Part shown: piece after piece, positions 33,214 through 41,193 of the stretch
Layout: each line of letters opens with the position of its first letter
Numbering within the stretch: the first letter of the stretch is position 1
Notes under the pieces: model-generated
The model's database searches: none
What the model saw: the letters and a program-made list of their open reading frames with translations, nothing else
Told to the model about the DNA's origin: nothing
DNA from: Azoarcus sp. KH32C
Lineage (GTDB): Bacteria; Pseudomonadota; Gammaproteobacteria; Burkholderiales; Rhodocyclaceae
Direction: 5' to 3'
Length of the DNA: 64,000 bases
NCBI RefSeq assembly: GCF_000349945.1
Contig: NC_020516.1
Coordinates: 1,054,001 to 1,118,000, forward strand
Translations under genes and position numbers: made by a program

Positions 33214-34103
33214 CGACCACCCGGTTTGGACTGGAAGCGGATCACCGAACGACCGTCTTCGGTCGTCTTCGGTTGGGCTTTCCATGCGTGTCCCTGCACG
33301 ATCTCGAAGCTTGCTGGCAATCGGCCATCGCGACGCAACGCTTCGAGCGTGTGCCGGGCACTTTCCCATCCTGCACGCCCCGAGAGGCCGCGCGGACGTG
33401 CGGTGCCGGCATTCGCACAGCCCGCCTGGCGCAGGTCGTGCAGAAGCTCGTCGACGCTGGCGTAGGTCATCGTGACCATCTCCATGTCCATTACCGGATC
33501 CGAGAAGCCGGCCTGGACGAGGGCGTCCCCCAGATCGTGCATGTCGATGAAGCGATGGACCCGCTCGCCGCCCTTCGTCGGCAGTGCCGCACGCAGCTCG
33601 CGCAGCGTGTCGGGGCCGAAGGTCGAGAACATCAGCATGCCGTCGACCTCGAGGACGCGGTGGATCTCCTTGAGCGCCGGCAGCGGATCAGCGAGCCAGT
33701 TGAGCATCAGGTTGGACCACACGAGCGACATGCTCGCGCGCGCGAAGGGCAGGGCGCTCGCGTCGGTGCAGGCAAATTCCGCACGTTGGGTGCGGCCGAA
33801 GGCGCGCAGGCGGTCGAACAAGCCGCGCTCGCCGCGTGCGCGCGCGAGCATCGGGAATGCGAGGTCGGCGCCGACGCGTTGGGCGGCGGGGAAGCGTTTG
33901 CCGAGCATCTCCAGGTCGGCGCCCGTGCCGCAGCCGAGGTCGAGGATACGCTTGGGCTGGATGCGGATGTAGTCGAGCCTCTCGTCCATGCGGCGGCCGA
34001 CCTCGCGCGCGAGCACGGCGACCTCATCGTAGGTCGCGGCAGCGCGTTCGAAGCGTCGCTTCAGTAGAGGGCGGTCGAGTGCGAAGTCCTGGTCAATGGC
34101 CAT
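33210..34103 (-). CDS. bioC: Malonyl-ACP O-methyltransferase
   Basis: 297 residues. Class I SAM-dependent methyltransferase: motif I ILDLGCGTGADLEMLG (about 52-67), then VGADLAFPMLARAR, DASALPFARASMSLVWSNLMLNWL and MLMFSTFGPDTLREL. The last two segments are characteristic of BioC, which methylates malonyl-ACP to disguise it for pimeloyl synthesis. Directly downstream of bioB (18-base gap), so a biotin operon. The matching demethylating esterase (bioH or equivalent) is not in the window. Confidence 0.93.
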   Translation of the reverse strand: MAIDQDFALDRPLLKRRFERAAATYDEVAVLAREVGRRMDERLDYIRIQPKRILDLGCGTGADLEMLGKRFPAAQRVGADLAFPMLARARGERGLFDRLRAFGRTQRAEFACTDASALPFARASMSLVWSNLMLNWLADPLPALKEIHRVLEVDGMLMFSTFGPDTLRELRAALPTKGGERVHRFIDMHDLGDALVQAGFSDPVMDMEMVTMTYASVDELLHDLRQAGCANAGTARPRGLSGRAGWESARHTLEALRRDGRLPASFEIVQGHAWKAQPKTTEDGRSVIRFQSKPGGR

Positions 34104-34121
34104 CGGAAATGGATGGCCGGA

Positions 34122-35117
34122 TCAGATCGCGCGCAGGCCGAGGCGGTCGAAGAGCGCCTGGTCATGGTCGACGTCCGGGTTGTCGGTGGTCAGCAGTTGA
34201 TCGCCGTAGAAGATCGAGTTCGCGCCGGCGAGGAAGCATAGGGCCTGCATCTCGTCGTTCATCTGCTGGCGGCCGGCGGACAGGCGCACGAAGCTCGTCG
34301 GCATCGTGATGCGGGCGGCGGCGATAGTCCGGACGAACTCGAAGGGATCGAGCTTTTCGACGTCCGCGAGCGGGGTGCCGGGCACGGCAACGAGGTTGTT
34401 GATCGGCACCGACTGCGGCGGGGTGGGCATGTTGGCGAGCTGTGCAATGAGGCCCGCGCGCGATTTGCGGCCTTCGCCCATGCCAACGATACCGCCGGAG
34501 CAGACGTTGATGCCGGCGCTGCGCACCTGGTCGAGGGTGTCGAGGCGGTCGGCCAGCGTGTGGGTCGTGATGACCTGGCCGTAGAACTCGGGCGCGGTGT
34601 CGATGTTGTGGTTGTAGTAATCCAGACCCGCGTCCTTGAGTCGCAGCGCCTGATCGCCCTTCAACATGCCCAGCGTGACGCAGGTTTCCATCCCCAAGGC
34701 TTTGACCTCGCGCACCATCGCGAGGACGGTCTCCAGTTCCTTTTCCTTCGGCCCCTTCCATGCCGCGCCCATGCAGAAGCGGCTGGATCCCTTGGCCTTC
34801 GCGGCCTTGGCCTTTTCGACGACTTCCTCGATCGCCATCAGTTGCTGGCGGTCGAGCCCGGTCTTGTAGCGCGCCGACTGCGAGCAGTAGCTGCAGTCTT
34901 CCGAACAGCCGCCGGTCTTGATCGACAGTAGCGTCGAACGCTGCACGGCGTTGGGGTCGAAATGCTCGCGATGCACCTGCTGCGCGCGGAACACGAGATC
35001 CATGAACGGCAGCTCGAACAGTGCCTCGACTTCCGCGACCGCCCATTTGCGGCGCTCGACGGCGGAGTGGTCCAAAGTGGTGGGTTTAGCGCTTTGGCAT
35101 ACGGAAGTCATTGTCAT
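34122..35117 (-). CDS. bioB: Biotin synthase
   Basis: 331 residues. Radical-SAM enzyme inserting sulfur into dethiobiotin. The [4Fe-4S] cysteines are in CSEDCSYCSQS; conserved ETCVTLGML, DYYNHNIDTAPEFYG, CSGGIVGMGE and NNLVAVPGTPL are present, as is the basic residue region RLSAGR that binds the [2Fe-2S] cluster. Start ATG 35117. Divergent from comF with a 57-base gap that must hold both promoters; no clear biotin-repressor operator was recognised there. Confidence 0.96.
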   Translation of the reverse strand: MTMTSVCQSAKPTTLDHSAVERRKWAVAEVEALFELPFMDLVFRAQQVHREHFDPNAVQRSTLLSIKTGGCSEDCSYCSQSARYKTGLDRQQLMAIEEVVEKAKAAKAKGSSRFCMGAAWKGPKEKELETVLAMVREVKALGMETCVTLGMLKGDQALRLKDAGLDYYNHNIDTAPEFYGQVITTHTLADRLDTLDQVRSAGINVCSGGIVGMGEGRKSRAGLIAQLANMPTPPQSVPINNLVAVPGTPLADVEKLDPFEFVRTIAAARITMPTSFVRLSAGRQQMNDEMQALCFLAGANSIFYGDQLLTTDNPDVDHDQALFDRLGLRAI

Positions 35118-35174
35118 GAAACAGGTTCCACGGTCTAATGCGAAGTTTCACATGTTCGTTCATTCGTTGAAATC

Positions 35175-35885
35175 TTGTCAAACGCGGCCCGATTGATCCG
35201 CGCGGTCAGCGCCTTTGTCAGTGACCGTCTGCTGCCGAATGACTGCTTCGTCTGCGGCTGTGGCGCGGGGCGCGAGCTGCTGTGCGAGCGGTGTCGCGGC
35301 GAGCTGCCGCTCGCCTACGACTGTTGCCCGGTATGCGCGATACCGGTGAAGGGCGGAGCGGTCTGCGGCAGCTGCCAGCGCGAACCGCCGGCATTTGACG
35401 CGAGCGTGGCGGCGCTCAGCTATCTCTTTCCCGCAGATCGGCTGCTGCAAGCGCTGAAGTACGGAGGGCGGTTGGCTGTGTCGCAACTGCTGGCACAACT
35501 GCTGCTGGAATGGGTTGCCCCTGCCGAGGAGGCCGTGCTCGTCCCGATGCCGCTACATGAGCGTCGTCTGCGCGAGCGCGGCTTCAATCAGGCGGTGGAG
35601 ATCGCGCGTCCGCTCGCGCGGGCCTGGAAACTGCCGCTGGAGCTGGAGGCGGTGCGTCGCGTGCGGGATACCGTGTCGCAGGCGACCTTGCCGTGGAGCC
35701 GGCGACGCGTCAATATGCGCGGGGCTTTCCGCTGCGACACCTCGTTCGCCGGCAAGACCGTGATCGTCATCGACGACGTGATGACCACCGGCGCGACGCT
35801 CGACGAGTTGGCCCGCACGCTGAAGGCGAGCGGTGCAGCGCGCGTCGAGAACTGCGTCGTGGCGCGAACTCCTTCTCCAGTCTGA
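35175..35885 (+). CDS. comF: ComF-family phosphoribosyltransferase-like protein
   Basis: 236 residues. An N-terminal zinc-ribbon-like region with paired cysteines (CFVCGCG, CERC, CPVCAIP, CGSC) is followed by a phosphoribosyltransferase-type domain ending in VIVIDDVMTTGATLDELA, the PRPP-binding loop. ComF proteins are tied to DNA uptake and to single-stranded DNA handling. Start is TTG 35175; no in-frame ATG or GTG gives the conserved N-terminus and no clear Shine-Dalgarno precedes it. Its stop is separated from the trmL ATG by one base (TGACATG). Confidence 0.85.
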   Translation: MSNAARLIRAVSAFVSDRLLPNDCFVCGCGAGRELLCERCRGELPLAYDCCPVCAIPVKGGAVCGSCQREPPAFDASVAALSYLFPADRLLQALKYGGRLAVSQLLAQLLLEWVAPAEEAVLVPMPLHERRLRERGFNQAVEIARPLARAWKLPLELEAVRRVRDTVSQATLPWSRRRVNMRGAFRCDTSFAGKTVIVIDDVMTTGATLDELARTLKASGAARVENCVVARTPSPV

Positions 35886-35886
35886 C

Positions 35887-36354
35887 ATGCTGCATATCGT
35901 CCTGTACCAGCCCGAAATTCCTCCCAACACCGGCAATTCGATCCGCCTCGCGGCCAATACCGGGGCGCATCTGCACTTGGTGCGTCCGCTCGGCTTCGAT
36001 CTGTCGGACAAGCATCTGGCGCGCGCCGGGCTCGATTATCACGACCTCGCACGCGTCACGGTTCATGACGACTGGACCGCTTGTGCCGCCGCGCTGGCCG
36101 GCCGCCGCATGTTCGCGCTGAGCACGCGCGGGGCCGAACGCTATGATCTGGTCGAGTACCGGGACGAGGACGTGCTGTTGTTCGGGCCCGAATCGCGCGG
36201 CCTGCCGGCTGAGGTGCTCGCCTCGCTGCCGCAGGCGCACACGCTGCGCATTCCGATGTATCCGTCGAACCGCAGCGTCAATCTCTCCAACGCTGTGGCC
36301 GTCGTTGCGTTCGAGGCCTGGCGCCAGCTGGGATTTGCCGGCGCCAGGATGTAG
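35887..36354 (+). CDS. trmL: tRNA (cytidine/uridine-2'-O-)-methyltransferase TrmL
   Basis: 155 residues, SPOUT fold. Methylates the wobble nucleotide of certain leucine tRNAs. Signature segments are IVLYQPEIPPNTGNSIRLAANTGAHL-type N-terminus (seen in two parts: LYQPEIPPNTGN, LAANTG), LLFGPESRGLP and IPMYPSNRSVNLSNAVAVV, forming the knot. Follows comF in an operon. The stop is 5 bases from the gpsA stop (convergent). Confidence 0.94.
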   Translation: MLHIVLYQPEIPPNTGNSIRLAANTGAHLHLVRPLGFDLSDKHLARAGLDYHDLARVTVHDDWTACAAALAGRRMFALSTRGAERYDLVEYRDEDVLLFGPESRGLPAEVLASLPQAHTLRIPMYPSNRSVNLSNAVAVVAFEAWRQLGFAGARM

Positions 36355-36359
36355 GGCGC

Positions 36360-37364
36360 TTATTCGCGCGTCGGTTCGCGCGACAGCAATTGCTCGACCA
36401 CTTCACGCGGCCCGAGGCGGTCGTTGTGGAGCAGGGCGTCGACGGCTTCGCACAGCGGCATCGCGACATCGTGGCGCTTTGCCAGCTGCACCACCTCGCG
36501 CGCGGTCGGGACCCCCTCGGCGACGTGGCCGAGTTCCGCGAGGATCTCGTGCAGCCGCTTGCCGTGCGCCAGTGCGAGGCCGACGCGGCGGTTGCGCGAC
36601 AGGTCGCCCGTGCACGTGAGGATCAGGTCGCCCATGCCCGCAAGCCCCATCAGGGTCTCGGCACGGCCCCCGAGTGCGGCCGCAAGGCGCGCGATTTCCG
36701 CGAGTCCTCGGGTGATGAGCGCCGCGCGGGCGTTGAGGCCGAAGCCCATGCCGTCGGATACGCCGGCAGCGATCGCGAGGACGTTCTTGATGGCGCCGCC
36801 GATTTCCGCCCCGACGACGTCGCCGTTGGCGTAGATGCGCAGACGCGGCTGATGCAGCGCCTGGACCCAGGCGGTGGCGAAGTCGAGCTCCCGCGCTGCC
36901 AGCGTGACAGCAGTCGGCATGCCGCGCGCGACTTCCGCGGCGAAGCTCGGTCCGGTCAGCACGCCACAACGGCTGTCGTCACCGAGTTCGTCGGCGACGA
37001 TTTCGTGCGGTAGCATCCCCGTTCCGGCCTCAAGCCCCTTGCAGGCCCAGATCAAGGGAGTATCCGGCTGGACGCGGCGCAGCTCCGCGACCGTGCTCCG
37101 CAAGCCCGCCAGCGGCGTGACGACGAGGTGCAGGTCGGCGCCGCGCGCCGTCGCCTCAAAATCGCTGGTGACGGCCAGGGAATGCGGCAGCGGTACGTCG
37201 GGCAGGTAACGGTCGTTGCTGCGGCGCTCGGTCAGGCTGGTGATATGCCCGGCGTCGCGTCCCCATAGCGTGACCTGATGGCGCGGGCTGAAGGCGATGG
37301 CCAGCGCTGTCCCCCAGGCTCCGGCACCGAAGACCGCAATGCGCTTCGGGTTCAAAGCCCCCAT
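36360..37364 (-). CDS. gpsA: Glycerol-3-phosphate dehydrogenase [NAD(P)+]
   Basis: 334 residues. Makes sn-glycerol-3-phosphate for phospholipids from dihydroxyacetone phosphate. The Rossmann motif VFGAGAWGTALA at the N-terminus, WACKGLEAGTG, GPSFAAEVARGMPTAV, catalytic-lysine segment GGAIKNVLAIAAGVSDGM and GLAGMGDLILTCTGDLSRNRRVG are all present. Its start overlaps the end of the SH3-protein gene by 13 bases. Last gene of the operon that begins with the ArsR regulator. Confidence 0.95.
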   Translation of the reverse strand: MGALNPKRIAVFGAGAWGTALAIAFSPRHQVTLWGRDAGHITSLTERRSNDRYLPDVPLPHSLAVTSDFEATARGADLHLVVTPLAGLRSTVAELRRVQPDTPLIWACKGLEAGTGMLPHEIVADELGDDSRCGVLTGPSFAAEVARGMPTAVTLAARELDFATAWVQALHQPRLRIYANGDVVGAEIGGAIKNVLAIAAGVSDGMGFGLNARAALITRGLAEIARLAAALGGRAETLMGLAGMGDLILTCTGDLSRNRRVGLALAHGKRLHEILAELGHVAEGVPTAREVVQLAKRHDVAMPLCEAVDALLHNDRLGPREVVEQLLSREPTRE

Positions 37365-37798
37365 ACCTCGGTGATACGGATGAACCCGGCCGCCCCGTCC
37401 TTGTGACGAACCGGCAGCCAGCCATCGGCGGGATTGCCGGTCACGTCAAGCACGACGTCCTTCGCCGCCTCGAAGGCGACCGGCGCGTCGAGGGCGGCGC
37501 GCTGGCGCACCGTCCCCTTCTGGCTCGTGACCATGACGGTGCGCTTGTCGGACAGCGCGCGGCGTTCGATCCAGTTGATCGATCCGCCGGCGTCGCGCAC
37601 CTTGACCCATTTGTCGAGGCTGACGATCACCTCGACCGGGGTGCCGGCCGCGATGATGAATAAACGCTTGCCCTTGTCCGACGGAGCATCGAACAGCACC
37701 GACGGTTCGGCAACCGAGCGGTAGTCGATGGCGAAAGCCGCGGTGGCGGGCACGAGGAGGACCGCCGCCGCGGCCAGGGCGCGAACGCTCTTCCGCAT
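37352..37798 (-). CDS. Periplasmic SH3-domain protein
   Basis: 148 residues. Signal peptide (MRKSVRALAAAAVLLVPATAAFA) followed by two bacterial SH3-like segments: one with SVLFDAPSDKGKRLFIIAAGTPVEVIV and one around PADGWLPVRHKDGAAGFIRITEVWG. Such domains bind peptidoglycan or peptides; no enzymatic residues are seen. Start ATG 37798 is 4 bases past the secB stop, and the C-terminus overlaps gpsA, so it is embedded in the secB-gpsA operon. Confidence 0.8.
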   Translation of the reverse strand: MRKSVRALAAAAVLLVPATAAFAIDYRSVAEPSVLFDAPSDKGKRLFIIAAGTPVEVIVSLDKWVKVRDAGGSINWIERRALSDKRTVMVTSQKGTVRQRAALDAPVAFEAAKDVVLDVTGNPADGWLPVRHKDGAAGFIRITEVWGL

Positions 37799-37802
37799 GA
37801 TC

Positions 37803-38273
37803 TTATTGGATCGGCAGTTCGCCCGCTTCACGTGCCGGGGCTTGCTGCTGCGCCTGGTAGAGGGCCTCGAAGTTGACCGGAGCGAGCACCACGGGCTGGA
37901 AGCCGGCACGGGTGACGGCGTCCGAGATCGCTTCGCGGGCATAGGGGAACAGGATGTTCGGGCAACCGATCATCGTGACCGGTTCGAGGTCGCTTTCCGG
38001 GATGTTGCGGATCTGGAAGATGCCGGCCTGGGCCACTTCGACCAGGAACACGGTGCGGTCTTCGGCGAGCTTGGCCGAAACCGTGACCGTCAAGGTCACT
38101 TCGTAGACGCCGTCGTCGACGCCAGCGGCTTCGCTGCGCAACTGGACGTTGATCTGGGGATTCTCGCGTTCGAGGAAGATGCGCGGCGCATTGGGGACTT
38201 CCAGCGACAGATCCTTGACGTAGATCTTTTCGATCGAGAAGACGGGTTGTGCTGCCTGGGTGTTATCGGACAT
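37803..38273 (-). CDS. secB: Protein-export chaperone SecB
   Basis: 156 residues, full length. Holds preproteins unfolded and passes them to SecA. Signature: FSIEKIYVKDLSLEVPNAP, then VSAKLAEDRTVFLVEVAQAGIF and CPNILFPYAREAISDAVTRAGFQPVVLAPVNF. Position after grxC and before gpsA matches the conserved grxC-secB-gpsA order of proteobacteria. Confidence 0.97.
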   Translation of the reverse strand: MSDNTQAAQPVFSIEKIYVKDLSLEVPNAPRIFLERENPQINVQLRSEAAGVDDGVYEVTLTVTVSAKLAEDRTVFLVEVAQAGIFQIRNIPESDLEPVTMIGCPNILFPYAREAISDAVTRAGFQPVVLAPVNFEALYQAQQQAPAREAGELPIQ

Positions 38274-38323
38274 GTTGTGGCCTGGTGATGTGGTGAGGGT
38301 TCGAAGGTGGATCGGGGGGGGCG

Positions 38324-38587
38324 TCAGGACGATTGCAGCAATTCGTCGAGCCGGCCCTGGTGGTCGAGCTCGTAGAGATCGTCGCAGCCGCCGACGTGGG
38401 TCTCGCCGATGAAGATCTGCGGAACGGTGCGGCGACCGGTGATGCTCATCATTTCGTCACGACGTGCCGGATCCAGATCCACGCGGATCTTCTCGATCTC
38501 GGCGACGCCCTTGCGGCGCAGCAGCTGTTCGGCGCGCACGCAGTACGGGCAAACAGCGGTCGCGTACATGCGGACCTTGGCAGTCAT
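38324..38587 (-). CDS. grxC: Glutaredoxin 3
   Basis: 87 residues. Dithiol glutaredoxin with the active site CPYC (about 13-16, in ATAVCPYCVRAEQLL), TVPQIFIGETHVGGCDDL (cis-Pro and GGCDD motifs). Reduces disulfides and glutathione mixed disulfides. Start ATG 38587 begins two bases beyond the rhodanese stop, so the two are tightly coupled. Confidence 0.95.
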   Translation of the reverse strand: MTAKVRMYATAVCPYCVRAEQLLRRKGVAEIEKIRVDLDPARRDEMMSITGRRTVPQIFIGETHVGGCDDLYELDHQGRLDELLQSS

Positions 38588-38589
38588 GC

Positions 38590-39006
38590 TTATTTCCTCT
38601 TGCGGCTGACTGGCTGGCCGGCCTTTTCCCATTCCATCAGGCCGCCGCGCAGATTGAAGACCTTCTCGAAGCCGGCTTTGCGCAGCGTGCCTGCGGCTGC
38701 CGCCGAGCGCGTGCCGGTCGCGCAGCACAGGATGATGGGTTGATTCCTGAATTTTTCGAGTTCGCCGCTGCGGCGTTCGAACTCGCCAGCCGGAAGGTGG
38801 CGAGAATTGGCAATGTGACCCTTGGCATACTCCGCCTGTTCGCGCACATCAACCACGATCGCGTCTTCGCGGTTGATCAGCAGGGTGGCCTCGACCGGGG
38901 AAAGCTGTGACTTGTCGGCACTGTTGCGGGCGACGTCGAAGAGCAGCCAGCCGCCGCTAGCGACCGCGAGTGCAGCCCAATACCAGTTCTGCTGCAAAAA
39001 TTCCAA
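38590..39006 (-). CDS. Membrane-anchored rhodanese
   Basis: 138 residues with an N-terminal membrane segment (WYWAALAVASGGWLLFDVA, about 8-26) and one rhodanese domain. The active loop is C95-ATGTRS, preceded by another Cys (C94); DVREQAEYAKGHI and FNLRGGLMEWEKAG are typical. Transfers sulfane sulfur and may carry persulfides. Start is TTG 39006 with GGAG 8 bases upstream; there is no suitable ATG. Matches the YibN position next to grxC-secB. The preceding ArsR regulator gene is 38 bases upstream. Confidence 0.88.
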   Translation of the reverse strand: MEFLQQNWYWAALAVASGGWLLFDVARNSADKSQLSPVEATLLINREDAIVVDVREQAEYAKGHIANSRHLPAGEFERRSGELEKFRNQPIILCCATGTRSAAAAGTLRKAGFEKVFNLRGGLMEWEKAGQPVSRKRK

Positions 39007-39044
39007 TTGAATGCTCCGTTGATGTTGCGGTGTTGAGTCCGGGT

Positions 39045-39374
39045 TCAGGTCTTGCTCGCCGGCACGCCGCAGAAGACCTCGCGCATCAGCACGATCAGCT
39101 GCAGCGTCCGCTGGTCGCAGACGCGGTAGAAAACCCGGTTTGCATCCTTGCGAGTTTGCAGTACGCCCTTGTCGCGAAGGATCGCCAGGTGTTGCGAGAT
39201 GTTGCTCTGGGAGGTCCCGACGGCTTCGACGATATCCTGTACGCACACTTCGCTGTCGCCGAGAACGCACAGGATCTTCAGGCGCAAGGGGTGTGCGATG
39301 GCCTTCAATGCGCGTGCCGCGGTCTCGATGTGTTCGTGCTTGTCGATGAGATCGATGATGGCGTTGTTATCCAC
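39045..39374 (-). CDS. ArsR-family regulator, possible persulfide sensor (SqrR/BigR type)
   Basis: 109 residues from GTG 39374. Winged helix-turn-helix: IAHPLRLKILCVLGDSEVC, then VGTSQSNISQHLAILRDKGVL and RKDANRVFYRV. There is no ELCVCDL-type metal site. Cysteines are C36, C44, C86 and C102. C36 and C102 are 66 residues apart, the same spacing as the reactive pair of SqrR (41/107) and BigR (42/108), which form a polysulfide bridge and release DNA when sulfane sulfur is present. The membrane rhodanese follows directly, supporting sulfur sensing. The start lacks a clear Shine-Dalgarno sequence. Confidence 0.8.
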   Translation of the reverse strand: MDNNAIIDLIDKHEHIETAARALKAIAHPLRLKILCVLGDSEVCVQDIVEAVGTSQSNISQHLAILRDKGVLQTRKDANRVFYRVCDQRTLQLIVLMREVFCGVPASKT

Positions 39375-39403
39375 GGCGGGCGGGAAGTGCGGATCAAGTG
39401 AGT

Positions 39404-39415
39404 AGTATAAAATAC
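39404..39415 (-). promoter_or_regulatory. Candidate -10 / operator of the ArsR-rhodanese operon
   Basis: On the minus strand TATACT (39409-39404) is a good -10, and the AT-rich inverted repeat GTAT-AAA-ATAC (39405-39415) overlaps it within GC-rich surroundings. No convincing -35 was found. The repeat could be the ArsR operator. The rest of 39375-39646 (272 bases, divergent region before the EnvC-like gene) shows no further gene. Confidence 0.35.
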
Positions 39416-39646
39416 CGCGGCGCGTTAAAGCGTGCCTTCGGCGCCTTTGTGCGTCGGGGCCGGGATGGTCTGCCCCCATCCCAATCCATGCTTCCTCCCT
39501 TGAGCACTCATGCACAGAATCGTTCTGCGTTGTTCCGGCGACTCCCCCTGGAGCCGGGAAAGACTGTTTTCCGGTCCGGCCGCTCTGGATCTCCATCAAA
39601 TGGGGGGCGGGCGAGGGAAGATCAAGGCTCGAGTGCTGCCCAGGCG

Positions 39647-41149
39647 ATGAAGATTCGTTTCCGCTTTTACAAGGGCTTGCACGCCCTCGCGGCTGCCGTC
39701 CTGTTGTCGGGTGCAGTCGCCCACGGTGCCGAAAGCGGCGACGTCGAGCAGAAGCGTTCCGACCTCGAGGAGGTTCGCCGCCGTATCCGTGATCTTCAAA
39801 AGGAAATCGCCGATACCGAGGAATCCCGCTCCAGTGCGGCCGGCGAGCTCGCGGAGGCGGAGCGCGCGGTGTCGCGCATGCAACGCGACCTGCAGCAGCT
39901 CGGCGACGAGCGGGCCGCGGCGGAAAAGGCGCTCGCGCAGCTCGAAGCCGACCGGTTGGTGGTCGAGCAGCGCGTCAACGGTCGGCAGAAGGAGCTCGCG
40001 GAGTGGCTGCGGCGCCACTATGTGCGCGGCGGAGCCGGGAGCGTGGCGCCTTTCCTGTCGACCGGCGATCCGAATCAGCTCGCCCGTGATGCCTACTATC
40101 TCGAACAGCTCGGCAAGGCACATCTCGAACTGATCGACACGCTGCGTGCCGATCTGCGTTCGAAGGCCCAGCTCGGGGAGACGATTGCCGCGCGTCGCGA
40201 CCGCCTTGCGACGCTGGAGACGGAGCAGCGTGCCCGCCGCGACGAACTCGAGGCCGTCAAGGAGAAGCGGCGTCGCGCGGTCGCCGGGCTGGCAGACCAG
40301 TTGCGCAGCCAGCGTACCGAAGTGCAGGGATTGCGCCAGGATCAGGAGCGGCTTGGTCAGCTCGTCGCGGTGCTGGCGAAGCGTGCGGCGGAGCGCGAGG
40401 CCGCACGCGTGGCCGCTGCTGCTGCGGCGGCGAGGGCCGCGCGTGCCGAAGCGGCACGGCTGGAGGCGGCAAAGGCTGAGGCTGCTCGAGTCGAGGCGGC
40501 CAGGGCGGAAGCGGCGAGGCGTGCTGCGTTGCGGGCGAGCCGCACGGAAGTGGCGAAGGTCGAGCCTCCGAAAGCCGAGCCCGTCAGGTCCGAAGCCCCG
40601 AAGGTGGAGGCGGCGAAGCCCGAAACGGCGAAAGTCGAGTCCGCGCGGACCGATGCCGCATCCCGCCGCGAGGAGGTGCGTGCGACGGCGCCGCGTGAAG
40701 CGGTCGTCGGCGAGGTTCGGCAGGCCGCCGGTCCGACCCCTTCGGGCGTCAGTTTTGCCCAGTTGCGCGGGCGCATGAAGTTTCCTGCGCGTGGAGAACT
40801 CGTGGGGCGATTTGGTGCTCCAAGAGCGGAAGGAGGAACGGCGTGGCGCGGAGTGTTCATTCGCGCGGCGGCGGGCGCCGAGGTGCGCGCGGTTGCCTCG
40901 GGGGAAGTGGTCTTCTCCGATTGGCTGCGCGGTTATGGCAATCTCATCATTCTCGATCACGGCGGCGACTATCTGACGATCTACGGCAATAATGACGCCT
41001 TGTTGAAAGTGGTAGGCGACAACATTGCCGGGGGCGAGACGATCGCGCGCGTCGGCGCCAGCGGAAGCGACGGGCAATCGGGTTTATACTTTGAAGTCCG
41101 TTACCGGGGGCAGCCGCTCGATCCTCTGAAGTGGGTGCAGCTCAACTGA
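39647..41149 (+). CDS. envC: EnvC-like murein hydrolase activator with degenerate LytM domain
   Basis: 500 residues. Signal peptide, then a long coiled coil (about 30-245, e.g. RSDLEEVRRRIRDLQKEIADTE in part), then a low-complexity Ala/Glu/Lys/Pro linker (about 245-345), then a C-terminal M23/LytM domain (about 370-500). The catalytic HxH is not complete: the region reads LDHGGDYLTIYGNN. This matches E. coli EnvC, which does not cut peptidoglycan but activates amidases AmiA/AmiB during division. Start ATG 39647. Followed 44 bases later by ctpA. Confidence 0.9.
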   Translation: MKIRFRFYKGLHALAAAVLLSGAVAHGAESGDVEQKRSDLEEVRRRIRDLQKEIADTEESRSSAAGELAEAERAVSRMQRDLQQLGDERAAAEKALAQLEADRLVVEQRVNGRQKELAEWLRRHYVRGGAGSVAPFLSTGDPNQLARDAYYLEQLGKAHLELIDTLRADLRSKAQLGETIAARRDRLATLETEQRARRDELEAVKEKRRRAVAGLADQLRSQRTEVQGLRQDQERLGQLVAVLAKRAAEREAARVAAAAAAARAARAEAARLEAAKAEAARVEAARAEAARRAALRASRTEVAKVEPPKAEPVRSEAPKVEAAKPETAKVESARTDAASRREEVRATAPREAVVGEVRQAAGPTPSGVSFAQLRGRMKFPARGELVGRFGAPRAEGGTAWRGVFIRAAAGAEVRAVASGEVVFSDWLRGYGNLIILDHGGDYLTIYGNNDALLKVVGDNIAGGETIARVGASGSDGQSGLYFEVRYRGQPLDPLKWVQLN

Positions 41150-41193
41150 ACTTTCCGGCGCGGGCCGGGCGAAATTTCCTCGATGGAGTGCTC

